NCBI GenBank assembly: GCA_031289615.1
Contig: JAITPD010000055.1
Location: 1-33,700, forward strand
Source of the DNA: Lactobacillaceae bacterium
GTDB taxonomy: Bacteria; Bacillota; Bacilli; Lactobacillales; Lactobacillaceae
Direction: 5' to 3'
Length of the DNA stretch: 33,700 bases
Part shown: positions 8,000 to 16,835 of the stretch, in pieces
Layout of the letters: each line of letters opens with the position of its first letter
Position numbering within the stretch: the stretch's first letter is position 1
The notes under the pieces: model-generated
The model's database searches: none
Seen by the model: only the letters and a program-made list of their open reading frames with translations
What the model was told of the DNA's origin: nothing
Position numbers and translations under genes: made by a program

Positions 8000-9631
8000 T
8001 TACAGAGTAATGTGCATCTCTTCTAATTGCTTTTGTACTTCTGGATGCGCCATGAATTCATCATACGTCGTTTCAGCGCGATCAATTGATCCTTCATCTG
8101 AAACAATAACGATGTGGTCTGCAATCGTTTGTGCAAACGTGTGGTCATGTGATGTGAAAATCAAAGCACCTTGATAATCAACCAAACCATCATTCAAAGA
8201 CGTGATTGATTCCAAATCCAAGTGGTTCGTTGGATCATCCAAAATCAAAACGTTTGCCTTTGTCAGCATCAACTTAGACAACATAACACGAACCTTTTCG
8301 CCTCCAGACAAAACGTCCAAAGTCTTTTCGGCATCTTCACCACGGAACAACATCCGTCCCAACAACCCACGCAAGAACGTATTGTCGTTTTCTTCCTTTG
8401 AAGCGAAATCGCGCAAGAAGTCCAAGATTGGCATCTCAGGCTTTTCAAAGTTTGACCCCATGTCCTTAGCCAAATAATCGCGAGTCGTCGTAACACCCCA
8501 AGTAACAGTTCCAGTGTCAGGTTCAACCCGACCAGCTAAAATATCAAGCAAAAGCGTGGCTGCCACGTCATTTTCGGCCATAACAAGCGTCTTTTCATTT
8601 GGTGAAAGTGTAAATGTGACGTTGTCGAGCAATTTCACGCCATCCACTGTTTTTGAAATGTTTTCTACGCGAACCAAGTCATTTCCGATTTCGCGCGTGA
8701 TTTCAAAGTGAATATATGGGTACTTACGCGTTGAAGGTTGGATGTCATCAAGTGTGATTTTGTCCAATTGCTTCTTACGTGAAGTGGCTTGCTTTGACTT
8801 TGAGGCGTTGGCTGAGAAACGCGCAATAAAGTCTTGGAGTTCCTTGATTTGTTCTTCTTTTTTAGAATTCGCATTGGCTTGCAAACGTGAAGCCAATTCT
8901 GAGGATTCTTTCCAGAAATCATAATTTCCGACGAAGAGTTTAATCTTTCCAAAGTCAACGTCCAAGATCATTGTTGAAACAGCATTCAAGAAGTGACGGT
9001 CGTGGGAAACAACCAGCACGATATTTTGGTAATCGGCCAAGAAGTCTTCCAACCATGCAATCGTCTTTGTATCAAGTCCGTTGGTGGGCTCATCCAAAAT
9101 CAAGATGTCAGGGTTACCAAACAAAGCTTGCGCCAACAAAACCTTAACCTTAGTAGTTTCAGGAAGGTCTGCCATCAGCGTGTAATGCATGCTTTCATCA
9201 ATTCCGATACTTTGCAAAAGTTGAATAGCATCAGTTTCAGCATTCCATCCGTTCATTTCTTCAAAACGAGCTGACAATTCACCAACTTTGATTCCATCTT
9301 CGTCCGTGAAAGGATCGTGCAGATAGATTTCGTCCATGGCATTTTTAACATCATGCAATTCCTTGAACCCTTGCATCACAGTGTCCAATACCGTGAATTC
9401 GTCAAAGGCAAAGTGATCTTGGACCAATGAAGACATCCGCTCGTTGGCTTCCATCGAAATATTTCCAGTTGTAGGAGCGAGTTTGCCTTCCAAAACCTTC
9501 AAAAACGTTGACTTACCAGCTCCATTGGCTCCGATAATTCCATATGTGTTACCTGGAGTGAACTTTAAATTAACTTCGTCGTACAATTTTTTACCACTGA
9601 AGGCGACCGATACATTTGAAACAGTTAACAT
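8000..9631 (-). CDS. ykpA: ABC-F family ATPase (YkpA/YbiT type)
   Basis: Soluble twin-ATPase of 543 aa without membrane domains; ABC-F proteins act on the ribosome in translation control or rescue. NBD1 has Walker A GANGAGKS (34-41), Walker B LILDEP (176-181) and H-loop SHDRHF. A lysine/glutamine-rich linker spans about 255-305. NBD2 has signature LSGGEK (441-446) and the LDDPTNHLDLESI segment. NBD2 Walker A is degenerate (AENDVAAT, about 353-360, no lysine), and the NBD1 signature reads LPETTK (156-161). The YbiT/YkpA group is known for a non-canonical NBD1 signature. It has an SD AAAAAGGAAG and its own terminator. No resistance role is indicated. Confidence 0.85.
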   Translation of the reverse strand: MLTVSNVSVAFSGKKLYDEVNLKFTPGNTYGIIGANGAGKSTFLKVLEGKLAPTTGNISMEANERMSSLVQDHFAFDEFTVLDTVMQGFKELHDVKNAMDEIYLHDPFTDEDGIKVGELSARFEEMNGWNAETDAIQLLQSIGIDESMHYTLMADLPETTKVKVLLAQALFGNPDILILDEPTNGLDTKTIAWLEDFLADYQNIVLVVSHDRHFLNAVSTMILDVDFGKIKLFVGNYDFWKESSELASRLQANANSKKEEQIKELQDFIARFSANASKSKQATSRKKQLDKITLDDIQPSTRKYPYIHFEITREIGNDLVRVENISKTVDGVKLLDNVTFTLSPNEKTLVMAENDVAATLLLDILAGRVEPDTGTVTWGVTTTRDYLAKDMGSNFEKPEMPILDFLRDFASKEENDNTFLRGLLGRMLFRGEDAEKTLDVLSGGEKVRVMLSKLMLTKANVLILDDPTNHLDLESITSLNDGLVDYQGALIFTSHDHTFAQTIADHIVIVSDEGSIDRAETTYDEFMAHPEVQKQLEEMHITL

Positions 9632-9767
9632 TTATTTTATCTTCCTTTTTCTAATCATTATTTTATGTAGACCAGGCTAGCTAATTCGCCATCTCAAGTC
9701 CGCGCTATTTTATTTTTCATCAGGCAATTTACCATTTGATGGCACATTGCGTTATCTTATCATTCTA

Positions 9768-9798
9768 ACAGAAAACCGAGCCTTGTGGGGACTCGGTT
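9768..9798 (-). terminator. terminator of the zinc uptake operon
   Basis: AACCGAG and CTCGGTT form a 7-bp stem with an 11-nt loop, followed by TTC on the minus strand. The U tract is short, so it may be a weak terminator. It lies about 55 bp after the permease stop. Confidence 0.65.
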
Positions 9799-9851
9799 GT
9801 TTACATTTTGGTTAATGGTCTGTTCTTTTTTTGAAATATTTAAGGTAAATT

Positions 9852-10634
9852 CTACTTCGTCCTAATCAAGCTCACAAAATAAATTCCCGCTTCCACAATC
9901 GCGATGAAGAAGCTGACCGGGATATTCGTCCAGTACGCCAAAACAAGCGCAACCCAGACTCCCACCACTGCGAACAAAACTGCTAGCCCAATCATTTGCC
10001 AGACCGTTCGTCCCCAGCGCATTGCTGAAGAGGCCGGCAAAATCATCAGAATGAAGATCAACAATGAGCCAACGACTTGTGCCGAAACAGCCACTGTGAC
10101 AGCCATCATTATCAAAAACGTAATTTCGAGGGCCAAAATGTGCTTGATGCTAAAGTGCGCAGTCGAATAATCGAAGGCAAAGTGGCGCAACGGCCGAAAG
10201 AGTAGCAGTCCAACAATCAAAACCACCCCTGCCAGCACCATTACTTGCCAGATGTTTTCGCTACTAATACTAAAGATTGAGCCAAATAAAATTCCAGTCG
10301 CCGCACTTGCATTTTTTTGTGACAATGCTAAGAACGCGACTCCTAGCCCAATCGCAACAGCACTCACTGCCGATATGACTGATTCAGAGCGTTCTTCTGA
10401 TAAACCAATCTGTCCAATGCTCACCGCCGAGATTAACGTGAATAGGAGCATCCCCAGCAACGGCGACCAACTCATAAAGAGGCCAAATGCCGCCCCCGCA
10501 AATCCGATTTCACTCAACACGTGTCCAAAGAAAGACATGCGCTTAGCAACTACAAAGACTCCGATAAACGCTGAAACAATCGCAATTAGCGTTCCAACAA
10601 TGAATGCATTTTGCATGAAGACGTAATTAAACAT
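9852..10634 (-). CDS. zitP: zinc ABC transporter, ABC-3 family permease
   Basis: Membrane subunit of a metal-ion importer, 260 aa with about eight hydrophobic spans, matching the ABC-3/ZnuB family. Typical stretches are AKRMSFFGHVLSEIGFAGAAFG near the N terminus and VAVSAQVVGSLLIFILMILPASSA, the coupling region, near 195-220. The start is taken at 10634 (MFNYVF) because GGAGG precedes it by 7 nt and the ATG overlaps the ATPase stop by 8 bp (ATGTTTAA), which is typical translational coupling. An upstream in-frame ATG at 10649 lies inside the ATPase gene. It is the fourth and last gene of the operon. Confidence 0.9.
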   Translation of the reverse strand: MFNYVFMQNAFIVGTLIAIVSAFIGVFVVAKRMSFFGHVLSEIGFAGAAFGLFMSWSPLLGMLLFTLISAVSIGQIGLSEERSESVISAVSAVAIGLGVAFLALSQKNASAATGILFGSIFSISSENIWQVMVLAGVVLIVGLLLFRPLRHFAFDYSTAHFSIKHILALEITFLIMMAVTVAVSAQVVGSLLIFILMILPASSAMRWGRTVWQMIGLAVLFAVVGVWVALVLAYWTNIPVSFFIAIVEAGIYFVSLIRTK

Positions 10635-11316
10635 TTTGCGCGCCTCCATTCTTAAGCAAACTCAATTTTGTCTCAGCGCACGCACCAAATTGCCCACCGT
10701 CTGAACTTAAAAAGAGATAATCATCAGCATATGTCTGCAAAATTTCCAAATCGTGGCTCACCATAATTACACTCAAATCATGGTGATCACGGTAATGCTT
10801 GACCACGTTCATCAACTCAAACTTTGCATTTTGATCTAAATTAGCTGTTGCTTCATCCAAAATTAAGATATGTGGATTCCGCACCAACGCCTGTGCCAGA
10901 AACGCTCGCTGCCGTTCACCACCTGAAGCTTGGTCAATCCGACGATCTGCAATCTCTGTCAGATTTGTATCCTCAATAATATGTTGCAACCAAGCCTTTT
11001 CATCTTTACCGTACCAAGGCAAGAGACCTTTATCCATGCTCAGCCCAACATATTCTCTGATTTTCAACGGAAACGCCTGCATGTCAGCCCGATATTGCGG
11101 AACATAGGCCACTACGACATCTTGATCATTCCACGTCAATTGGCCTTCAGTCAGTTCCAGTTCGCCCAAAATCGCCCGCAACAAAGTAGTCTTACCAACT
11201 CCATTTTCGCCAATCAATGCCAACATCCTATGATCGTCCAAAGTAAAATTGACGTTGCGATACAGCCAGCGTCCATCAAAATTAATTCCAATTCCTTGCC
11301 CGACTAACATACTCAT
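10627..11316 (-). CDS. zitQ: zinc ABC transporter ATP-binding protein
   Basis: Energises the importer on the inner face of the membrane. Walker A GENGVGKTT, Q-loop in VAYVPQYR, signature ASGGERQRAF, Walker B ILILDEATANLD and H-loop VSHD are all present and intact in about 229 aa. The start is chosen at 11316 (MSMLVG) because it shares ATGA with the stop of the binding protein gene; an in-frame ATG at 11361 would overlap that gene by 49 bp. The order regulator, binding protein, ATPase, permease is that of lactococcal zitRSQP. Confidence 0.9.
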   Translation of the reverse strand: MSMLVGQGIGINFDGRWLYRNVNFTLDDHRMLALIGENGVGKTTLLRAILGELELTEGQLTWNDQDVVVAYVPQYRADMQAFPLKIREYVGLSMDKGLLPWYGKDEKAWLQHIIEDTNLTEIADRRIDQASGGERQRAFLAQALVRNPHILILDEATANLDQNAKFELMNVVKHYRDHHDLSVIMVSHDLEILQTYADDYLFLSSDGGQFGACAETKLSLLKNGGAQNV

Positions 11317-12218
11317 TTTTGGAGTGCCTCTTGAATTTCGTTTAAAATCTTTAATTGCCATTGCACGTATGTTAATCCATCTGGCTTTGTTTCAGTGACA
11401 CCAACCACTGGAACGTTGTGCTCATGCGCGATCTTCATTGCATTTTTAACTACTTTACCCGTCGTTTGCGTGTTTTCGAAAATCAAAGCAACTTGTCCAG
11501 ACTCAATCTCAGCTTGCCATTCTTTCACATCTTTAGGCGTTGGGTCATTGCCCTCATCAACTGCCAATGCAAATGCTTGGTCCGCAATCTTAACATCCAG
11601 GCCAGCCAACGCATTGTCATAAACTGGTTCTGTTGCCATCACAGTCTTTCCGGCGATTAATGTTTTGATTTCAGCACGCTTTTGTGTAATTGGCGCAATT
11701 TTTTCCATGTACTTTTTTGCATTCGCCTTAAAATACGCAGCCTTAGAGGGCTTGATGGCACTTAGCTTTTGCACCAAAGCATCCGTCAACTTCTGCGCCA
11801 TCGTTGGCTTATACCAGAAATGTTCGTTGTCTCCATCTTTATAATTAAAGAGCTTGCCAATATCAATATCCTTGGCTTGTTTATTCGCCTTGGCCAACTT
11901 ATTTGCCCAAGTATCGTAGCCACCACCGTTTGACACAATTAATTGCGCCGCAGCATACTGCTTGGCCGTTGCAGCGGTTGGTTCAAATTCGTGTGGATCA
12001 ATTGACGCCTTGTTTAGAATACTTGTGACCTCTCCTTGATCGCCAACCACGGCTTTGGCAATTTCACCGTAAGTGTTTAGACTGGCTACAATGGTAATTC
12101 CTTTTGTGTTTTGCTTAGTTGTTTCATTATTTTGAAAGGCGCGGAATGCTACCAAACCAATTAATATTAGCACTGCGACAATCGGAATTATCAGCATCGG
12201 GATTTTTGAGTTTTTCAT
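11313..12218 (-). CDS. zitS: zinc ABC transporter substrate-binding protein (ZnuA/ZitS type), no lipobox
   Basis: Captures metal outside the cell for the ABC-3 permease. The 301-aa protein belongs to the cluster A-I (ZnuA/TroA) family: likely ligands are His in DPHEFEP, His in NEHFWYKP and Glu in VMATEPVYDN. There is no long His-rich loop. The N terminus has MKNSK followed by a 19-20 residue hydrophobic span but no cysteine, so it is not a classical lipoprotein; it is either anchored by the uncleaved helix or secreted. The start at 12218 has SD CAGGAGAAC and lies 1 bp after the zitR stop; a start at 12248 would lie inside zitR. Zinc rather than manganese is inferred from the operator and regulator. 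Confidence 0.85.
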   Translation of the reverse strand: MKNSKIPMLIIPIVAVLILIGLVAFRAFQNNETTKQNTKGITIVASLNTYGEIAKAVVGDQGEVTSILNKASIDPHEFEPTAATAKQYAAAQLIVSNGGGYDTWANKLAKANKQAKDIDIGKLFNYKDGDNEHFWYKPTMAQKLTDALVQKLSAIKPSKAAYFKANAKKYMEKIAPITQKRAEIKTLIAGKTVMATEPVYDNALAGLDVKIADQAFALAVDEGNDPTPKDVKEWQAEIESGQVALIFENTQTTGKVVKNAMKIAHEHNVPVVGVTETKPDGLTYVQWQLKILNEIQEALQK

Positions 12219-12219
12219 T

Positions 12220-12684
12220 TTAGTTCTCCTGTTGTAACTTCGCTGCAAGCTGGTGTATGAAATTAATAATAATTGCTTGTTGGTCTTCGGTGTATTCGGT
12301 CAAAATTTTGCGATACTCATGCACTGTTTGCTGATGCCGGTGCGCATGATCTGCGGCAATCTTTCTTCCAAATTCTGTAATCGTCCAACGTACTAAGCGA
12401 CCATCGCTTTCATCTGCGAGTGGTATCACGTTGACATTTGTACCAACCTGGAGAAGTTTAATGGCCTTGGTCACTGCTGCAGCTGTCACGCCAAGCGCAT
12501 CAGCAAGTTGTCGGTTTGTCTGCGGACCGTTTTGTGCCAGTAACATCAATATGTGCCCTTGCGTTGTGGTGACGGCATCTTCATCTGTCCCAAACAGAAT
12601 CTCACGCTGATTCTCAGAAATCAAACGAATCCCATTCAAAAATTCATCAATTTGTTCTGCATTTATTTCAGTCGAAGTGGTCAT
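12220..12684 (-). CDS. zitR: zinc-responsive MarR family repressor (AdcR/ZitR)
   Basis: A 154-aa winged-helix repressor that senses zinc and controls this operon. The recognition region is TNRQLADALGVTAAAVTKAI (about 57-76). Compared with pneumococcal AdcR, the primary zinc site appears kept: Glu24, His44, His113 and His117. The second-site ligands differ: the equivalent of Glu41 is Gly43, the Cys30 equivalent is not cysteine, and Glu107 is Asp112. It is the first gene of the operon, with SD AAAGGAG and a consensus promoter carrying two matching operator boxes immediately upstream. Confidence 0.88.
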   Translation of the reverse strand: MTTSTEINAEQIDEFLNGIRLISENQREILFGTDEDAVTTTQGHILMLLAQNGPQTNRQLADALGVTAAAVTKAIKLLQVGTNVNVIPLADESDGRLVRWTITEFGRKIAADHAHRHQQTVHEYRKILTEYTEDQQAIIINFIHQLAAKLQQEN

Positions 12685-12698
12685 TTTTTAGAATCTCC

Positions 12699-12722
12699 TT
12701 TACTGGTTAATTAACTGGTAAA
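12699..12722 (-). promoter_or_regulatory. two adjacent AdcR/ZitR boxes
   Basis: TTTACTGGTTAA (12699-12710) and TTAACTGGTAAA (12711-12722) abut each other. Each matches the AdcR/ZitR consensus TTAACYRGTTAA at 11 of 12 positions, one on each strand. They begin just after the -10, over the transcription start, so bound ZitR-Zn would block initiation. Confidence 0.85.
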
Positions 12723-12723
12723 C

Positions 12724-12752
12724 AATATATTATGAATTGGCCTTTTTGTCAA
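12724..12752 (-). promoter_or_regulatory. promoter of the zinc operon
   Basis: TTGACA (12747-12752), a 17-bp spacer and TATATT (12724-12729) on the minus strand: a near-perfect sigma-A promoter with operators directly downstream. Confidence 0.85.
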
Positions 12753-12767
12753 GGTCGTCATTTTCGG

Positions 12768-12794
12768 ACAAAAAAACAGCCTTGTGAGCTGCTT
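12768..12794 (-). terminator. terminator of the acyltransferase gene
   Basis: GCAGC-tcacaag-GCTGT followed by TTTTTT on the minus strand, starting at the stop codon of the acyltransferase and ending just before the zinc operon promoter. Confidence 0.8.
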
Positions 12795-14646
12795 AATTTT
12801 GATTATTTTTTAATATCGCCTGTGCAATAAGCTTTGTATATTCTATTGAACCATTTGGACTAGGATGAACCTGATCAGGACCGAGCCAATCTGCATGCTG
12901 TCTTGCCACATCGTTCCAATCAATCACGTGCAAATTATTAAAGCGTTTAGTCGCGTCATTCAAATTTGCATCATTTGATCCAATCCATGGACGATCAGCA
13001 TAGGCGTTGACCCAGTAGACCTGGCGCTTCTGTCCGGTCGCCGTCATGACTTGATTAATCATCTCTGGCTTAACAGCTCCGTTTGTTCCAATCACCACTA
13101 AAACATTATTTGCTAAGGTTTGATTCTGTGCCATGCCAGTGATAATGTCTGCTGCAACCTGAGTTTGGCGCCCAATCTCCGCGTTAATTACCATTTTTGG
13201 CATCACTTCTTGCAGATTTGGAGCGGCATTAAGCAATAGCGAATCACCCACAGCCGAGAAATCCATTCCTGAAATTTGGTTAAATTCTTGATCGCTTATT
13301 CCAAATTTTTGCGCAGTTGGATTATCATAGGTTTGTTTTTGTTCATCCGTTTTAGACGCAGAACTAGATTGCTCATTCTTTTGCGCCTTAAGAGCCGATT
13401 TATTTGCCTTAGCCATCTTGTCTTTGTTAGCCTTCAAACGTTTTTCCAGAGAAGTTAAAGGCTTGGCTTCAGCAGATTGCTTGGTGATGACCGCTTGAGT
13501 CGTCCCCATCAATAATATGAGCGCCAAAAATGCATACACTCGCGAAGAACGAGTCAAGATAAATTGTGTGTTTTTGAAACGCTTAAACATTTGTTCTACA
13601 AAGCGATAACTAATTTCAGCCAGTCCTATAACAAGTCCAATTTTAATTAAATTAATCAGCAATCCATCTTGATGCCCGATCAATTTGTCTGAGAATACAA
13701 ATACCGGTAATTGATAGAGATAGATGCTATACGAACGGGTTCCCAGGTAGTTCAAGAATTTTTGATTGAGCAAGGTACTAAAAGTCGAAGCCGGATGCGC
13801 TGTGATCGCCACAATCACACCCATTAAAATGGTCACAACATACATCCCGCCGAAATACGTCACTGGCTGCTGACCATTCAACCAGATGAATGAGAGACCA
13901 AGCAACCCCAATGTCACCCAGCCGATTAGATTCATTCGTTGTTTGACTGCCGTGCGTACTTTAATACGAAGCTTTTTGGCCGGCCAGATAAATGCCAGCG
14001 CAGTTCCAATGAGAATCGCAAACAGCCGTGTATCGGTTCCATAATAAACCCGGTTAATATTTTCAGGGCTGTAGAAAATAGCCATTAACAATGCAGAAAT
14101 CAGTGATGCAATCAAGATCCCAATCGCAATTTTTTGACGCTTGAATTTCATTTTTAAAACGATAGCGACAATTAGTGGCCAAAATAAATAAAATTGTCCT
14201 TCGATTGAGAGCGACCACAAATGCGTGAAAGGTGATGAACCACCCCATTGATCAAAATAAGAATCGCCATTTGCTGTTGCCCAAAGGTTATAAACATATG
14301 TTAAATTAGTCAACAAAATTGCCCGTAAACTATAAAGTAAAGGCCTAAAATACAAAACTATCATTGTTGAAGTAGCTAGTAACATCACGATTAGTGCAGG
14401 ATAGAGGCGCTTAATTCGGCGTAACCAAAAAGCACCAATTTTGATTTTGCCAGTTCGATCAAATTCTTGGATTAAGATGTCTGTGATTAAATATCCTGAG
14501 AGCACAAAGAAAAGTGGCACACCTAACCACCCTCCTGCCATCACTCCTGGCCATAGGTGGAAGGTGATTACCCCGATCACTGCAAGCGCGCGTAACCCGT
14601 CAAATCCGGTGATATATCGGCGCTTCCCTTCCATTACTTTTTTCAT
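12793..14646 (-). CDS. oatA: OatA-like acyltransferase, membrane AT3 plus SGNH domains
   Basis: Modifies a surface polymer, most likely the O-6 of muramic acid in peptidoglycan, by moving acetyl groups across the membrane. The first about 370 residues are the AT3 domain with about ten spans; FHLWPGVMAGGWLGVPLFFVLSGYLIT carries its conserved His and FFVLSGYL motifs. A charged linker rich in K, A and S (about 390-440) leads to an extracellular SGNH esterase-like domain with GDSLLL (Ser), IGTNGAV (Asn) and DQVHPS (Asp-His catalytic pair). The total of about 617 aa is normal for OatA. The start is uncertain: 14646 (MKKVMEGK) is preferred over an in-frame TTG at 14667; 14634 is also possible. Confidence 0.85.
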   Translation of the reverse strand: MKKVMEGKRRYITGFDGLRALAVIGVITFHLWPGVMAGGWLGVPLFFVLSGYLITDILIQEFDRTGKIKIGAFWLRRIKRLYPALIVMLLATSTMIVLYFRPLLYSLRAILLTNLTYVYNLWATANGDSYFDQWGGSSPFTHLWSLSIEGQFYLFWPLIVAIVLKMKFKRQKIAIGILIASLISALLMAIFYSPENINRVYYGTDTRLFAILIGTALAFIWPAKKLRIKVRTAVKQRMNLIGWVTLGLLGLSFIWLNGQQPVTYFGGMYVVTILMGVIVAITAHPASTFSTLLNQKFLNYLGTRSYSIYLYQLPVFVFSDKLIGHQDGLLINLIKIGLVIGLAEISYRFVEQMFKRFKNTQFILTRSSRVYAFLALILLMGTTQAVITKQSAEAKPLTSLEKRLKANKDKMAKANKSALKAQKNEQSSSASKTDEQKQTYDNPTAQKFGISDQEFNQISGMDFSAVGDSLLLNAAPNLQEVMPKMVINAEIGRQTQVAADIITGMAQNQTLANNVLVVIGTNGAVKPEMINQVMTATGQKRQVYWVNAYADRPWIGSNDANLNDATKRFNNLHVIDWNDVARQHADWLGPDQVHPSPNGSIEYTKLIAQAILKNNQN

Positions 14647-14811
14647 CTTACTTTCACATTTCCCCAATTTATTTAATTAATACTCGAATAAAACACAACT
14701 TAAAGTATACCAATTTTCCAAACTTTTTTATAGTAAAAACATTCTCATTTTTTGTACCGAATCAGTTATGTATGTCGCAATCAAGCGTATTAACTCAATC
14801 ACAACATTAAA

Positions 14812-14842
14812 AGAAAAAAGGTGGAATATTTCCAACCTCTTT
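14812..14842 (-). terminator. terminator of the DUF975-adh unit
   Basis: GGTTGGAA-ATA-TTCC-ACC (one bulged base) followed by TTTTTTC on the minus strand, about 20 bp after the alcohol dehydrogenase stop. Confidence 0.8.
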
Positions 14843-14864
14843 CAAACGACCATCCAAACATTTG

Positions 14865-16040
14865 TTAGATTTCAAATTCCGTTAATGATGCTTGCAACAC
14901 TGCTTCAACATCAGCAGGTAACATTGGTACAAAGACACCTTCTGCCAAACCACCGTGCTCAACAGCGGCCTTTGACATTTCAGCCAGACGACTTTCATCA
15001 ATCCCAACTTCAGGTAACGTCATAGGAATATCCATCTGCTTGTACCACTCAACCGTCTTGCGAATTGCTTCACGGGCGATTTCAAAATCATCTTTATCAG
15101 TGATATCCCAAACGTTTTGACCGTACTTAACAAATTTAGCAACCGTTTGCTCATTTAACGAATACGCCATCCAGCGTGGAGTCACAATCGCCAAGCCAAT
15201 TCCATGCGTAATATCATAGAATGCTGACAGTTCGTGCTCGATTGGGTGAACGGTCCAACCAACAGGCTTTCCAGCGTTTTCAAGTCCGTTCAAAGCCAAT
15301 GACGAAGCCCACATTAATTCTGCTCGAGAATTGTAATTATCAGGTTCGTTCAAAGCAATTGGGCCGTGCGTGATGACAGTTTTCATAATTGCTTCAGCTA
15401 AATGATCTTGCAAATCCGTTTGTTCAACTCGTGCGAAATATTGTTCAAACAAATGCGACAAAATATCAGAAGCACCAGCAGCAGTTTGCCACTTTGAAAC
15501 AGATTGAGTCAATGATGGATCTAAGAATGAAACGCGTGGAATAAAGTTCTTTCCATTCATACCAAGCTTTTCATTGATCGCCATATTTGAAATAACGGCA
15601 TTCCGGTTCATTTCCGTTCCAGTAGCTGATAATGTCAAAACGTCAATCAAAGGGAGCGCATTTCCAGTCCAAGAACCAGACTTAACAACATCCCATGCAT
15701 CTCCGTCATAGAAAACTGAGCCAGAAATAACTTTCGCCGCATCAATGACTGATCCGCCACCAACAGCTAGAATCACATCAACATCATTTGACCGAGCCAA
15801 CTCAACTCCTTGTCGTACAGATTCAATCTTAGGATTTGGCTCAACGCCGGCTAATTCTGTCACTTCAAAATCAGCCAATTGCTCTTTGACTTGTTGATAC
15901 AAACCAGATTTTTTAATTGAACCACCACCGTAAACGAACAAAACTTTCTTACCAAATTGTGCCAAAGCTTCAGGCAACTCAGCTAAGTGATTCTTTCCAA
16001 AACGGACATCAGTTGGCACATAAAAACGAAAATCTTCCAT
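14865..16040 (-). CDS. iron-containing alcohol dehydrogenase (YugJ/butanol dehydrogenase type)
   Basis: NAD(P)H-dependent dehydrogenase of 391 aa that would reduce an aldehyde to an alcohol in the cytoplasm. The dinucleotide region contains VYGGGSIKK and VGGGSVIDAAK. Metal ligands are visible as Asp and His in GASDILSHLFEQ and the His residues of TVHPIEHELSAFYDITHG, as in family III dehydrogenases. Length matches the BDH/YugJ branch. In a heterofermenter such an enzyme can help reoxidise NADH, but substrate is not readable from sequence. SD AGGAG precedes the ATG; the gene follows the DUF975 gene by 30 bp and shares its terminator. Confidence 0.9.
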   Translation of the reverse strand: MEDFRFYVPTDVRFGKNHLAELPEALAQFGKKVLFVYGGGSIKKSGLYQQVKEQLADFEVTELAGVEPNPKIESVRQGVELARSNDVDVILAVGGGSVIDAAKVISGSVFYDGDAWDVVKSGSWTGNALPLIDVLTLSATGTEMNRNAVISNMAINEKLGMNGKNFIPRVSFLDPSLTQSVSKWQTAAGASDILSHLFEQYFARVEQTDLQDHLAEAIMKTVITHGPIALNEPDNYNSRAELMWASSLALNGLENAGKPVGWTVHPIEHELSAFYDITHGIGLAIVTPRWMAYSLNEQTVAKFVKYGQNVWDITDKDDFEIAREAIRKTVEWYKQMDIPMTLPEVGIDESRLAEMSKAAVEHGGLAEGVFVPMLPADVEAVLQASLTEFEI

Positions 16041-16070
16041 GACATTCTCCTCTTAATCTATCGTAAAATG

Positions 16071-16835
16071 TTAAATTTCATCATCTTTGTGTTCATCTTT
16101 TGGATATGGACGGGCTGCACGAATCTCGGCCCGACTACCAAATTGGCGTTCACGTCGTAGCTCCAAATAGAATTCGGCCATTGTTGCTTCATAATAAGGC
16201 AACACCCAAAAACCAGCAATTCCACCAGTAATTGCGACCAAAATCCACCAAGGAATAAAGCCAAGTCGAAGCCAGAAATACTGCATTTTGTGCCCATCCA
16301 TCATATCACGCGAACGTGTGATGTATTCGTTCATTGACTCAATTTTCAAACCAGCTTTTACATCTTCGGCATAGATAAATTCTGCTTGTGAATAAGCGAA
16401 CCCTTTGATGATTCCCGGAATAATGAAAAGCACGCTCCACAAAATTGTATACAGGAAGCGGATCCCCATCAGAACAACTGAGTCCATCACAGTTGCTTTC
16501 CCAAAGAACCGGAAGCTTGAGATCAACGGTGAACGGGGCTCAATTGATTCGCGCCGCCATTCGATCAAAGTCCACACTACTCCAAACCCTAGTACGCCGA
16601 TAATTACAGCTTCAACCAAGCCAGTCCACAAATTCTGTCCAATACTAGATAAGAAAAAAGTTGGTGAAATGACCTGAACACTACTTGATGCTTGTTGTTC
16701 AAATGCTTGGCGTGCTGAGTGGCTAATGGTGAATATTTGCCATAGGATCAAGGGCCATGCTAAAAATACTACTCTTAACCAAGATCCTTTAACTCGTTTC
16801 CACGCTTGTGATTTTAATTCATAATTTTCTAACAT
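16071..16835 (-). CDS. DUF975 family integral membrane protein
   Basis: Predicted 254-aa membrane protein with five to six hydrophobic segments. The DUF975 signature is clear: FAYSQAEFIYAEDVKAGLKI, then the SRDMMDGHKMQYFWLRLGFI segment. The C terminus is charged (ending KDEHKDDEI) and likely cytoplasmic. Function of the family is unknown. A TATAAT at about 16862-16867 with a weak -35 may be its promoter, and AGGAAATAATT precedes the ATG. It is probably co-transcribed with the alcohol dehydrogenase that follows. Confidence 0.85.
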   Translation of the reverse strand: MLENYELKSQAWKRVKGSWLRVVFLAWPLILWQIFTISHSARQAFEQQASSSVQVISPTFFLSSIGQNLWTGLVEAVIIGVLGFGVVWTLIEWRRESIEPRSPLISSFRFFGKATVMDSVVLMGIRFLYTILWSVLFIIPGIIKGFAYSQAEFIYAEDVKAGLKIESMNEYITRSRDMMDGHKMQYFWLRLGFIPWWILVAITGGIAGFWVLPYYEATMAEFYLELRRERQFGSRAEIRAARPYPKDEHKDDEI

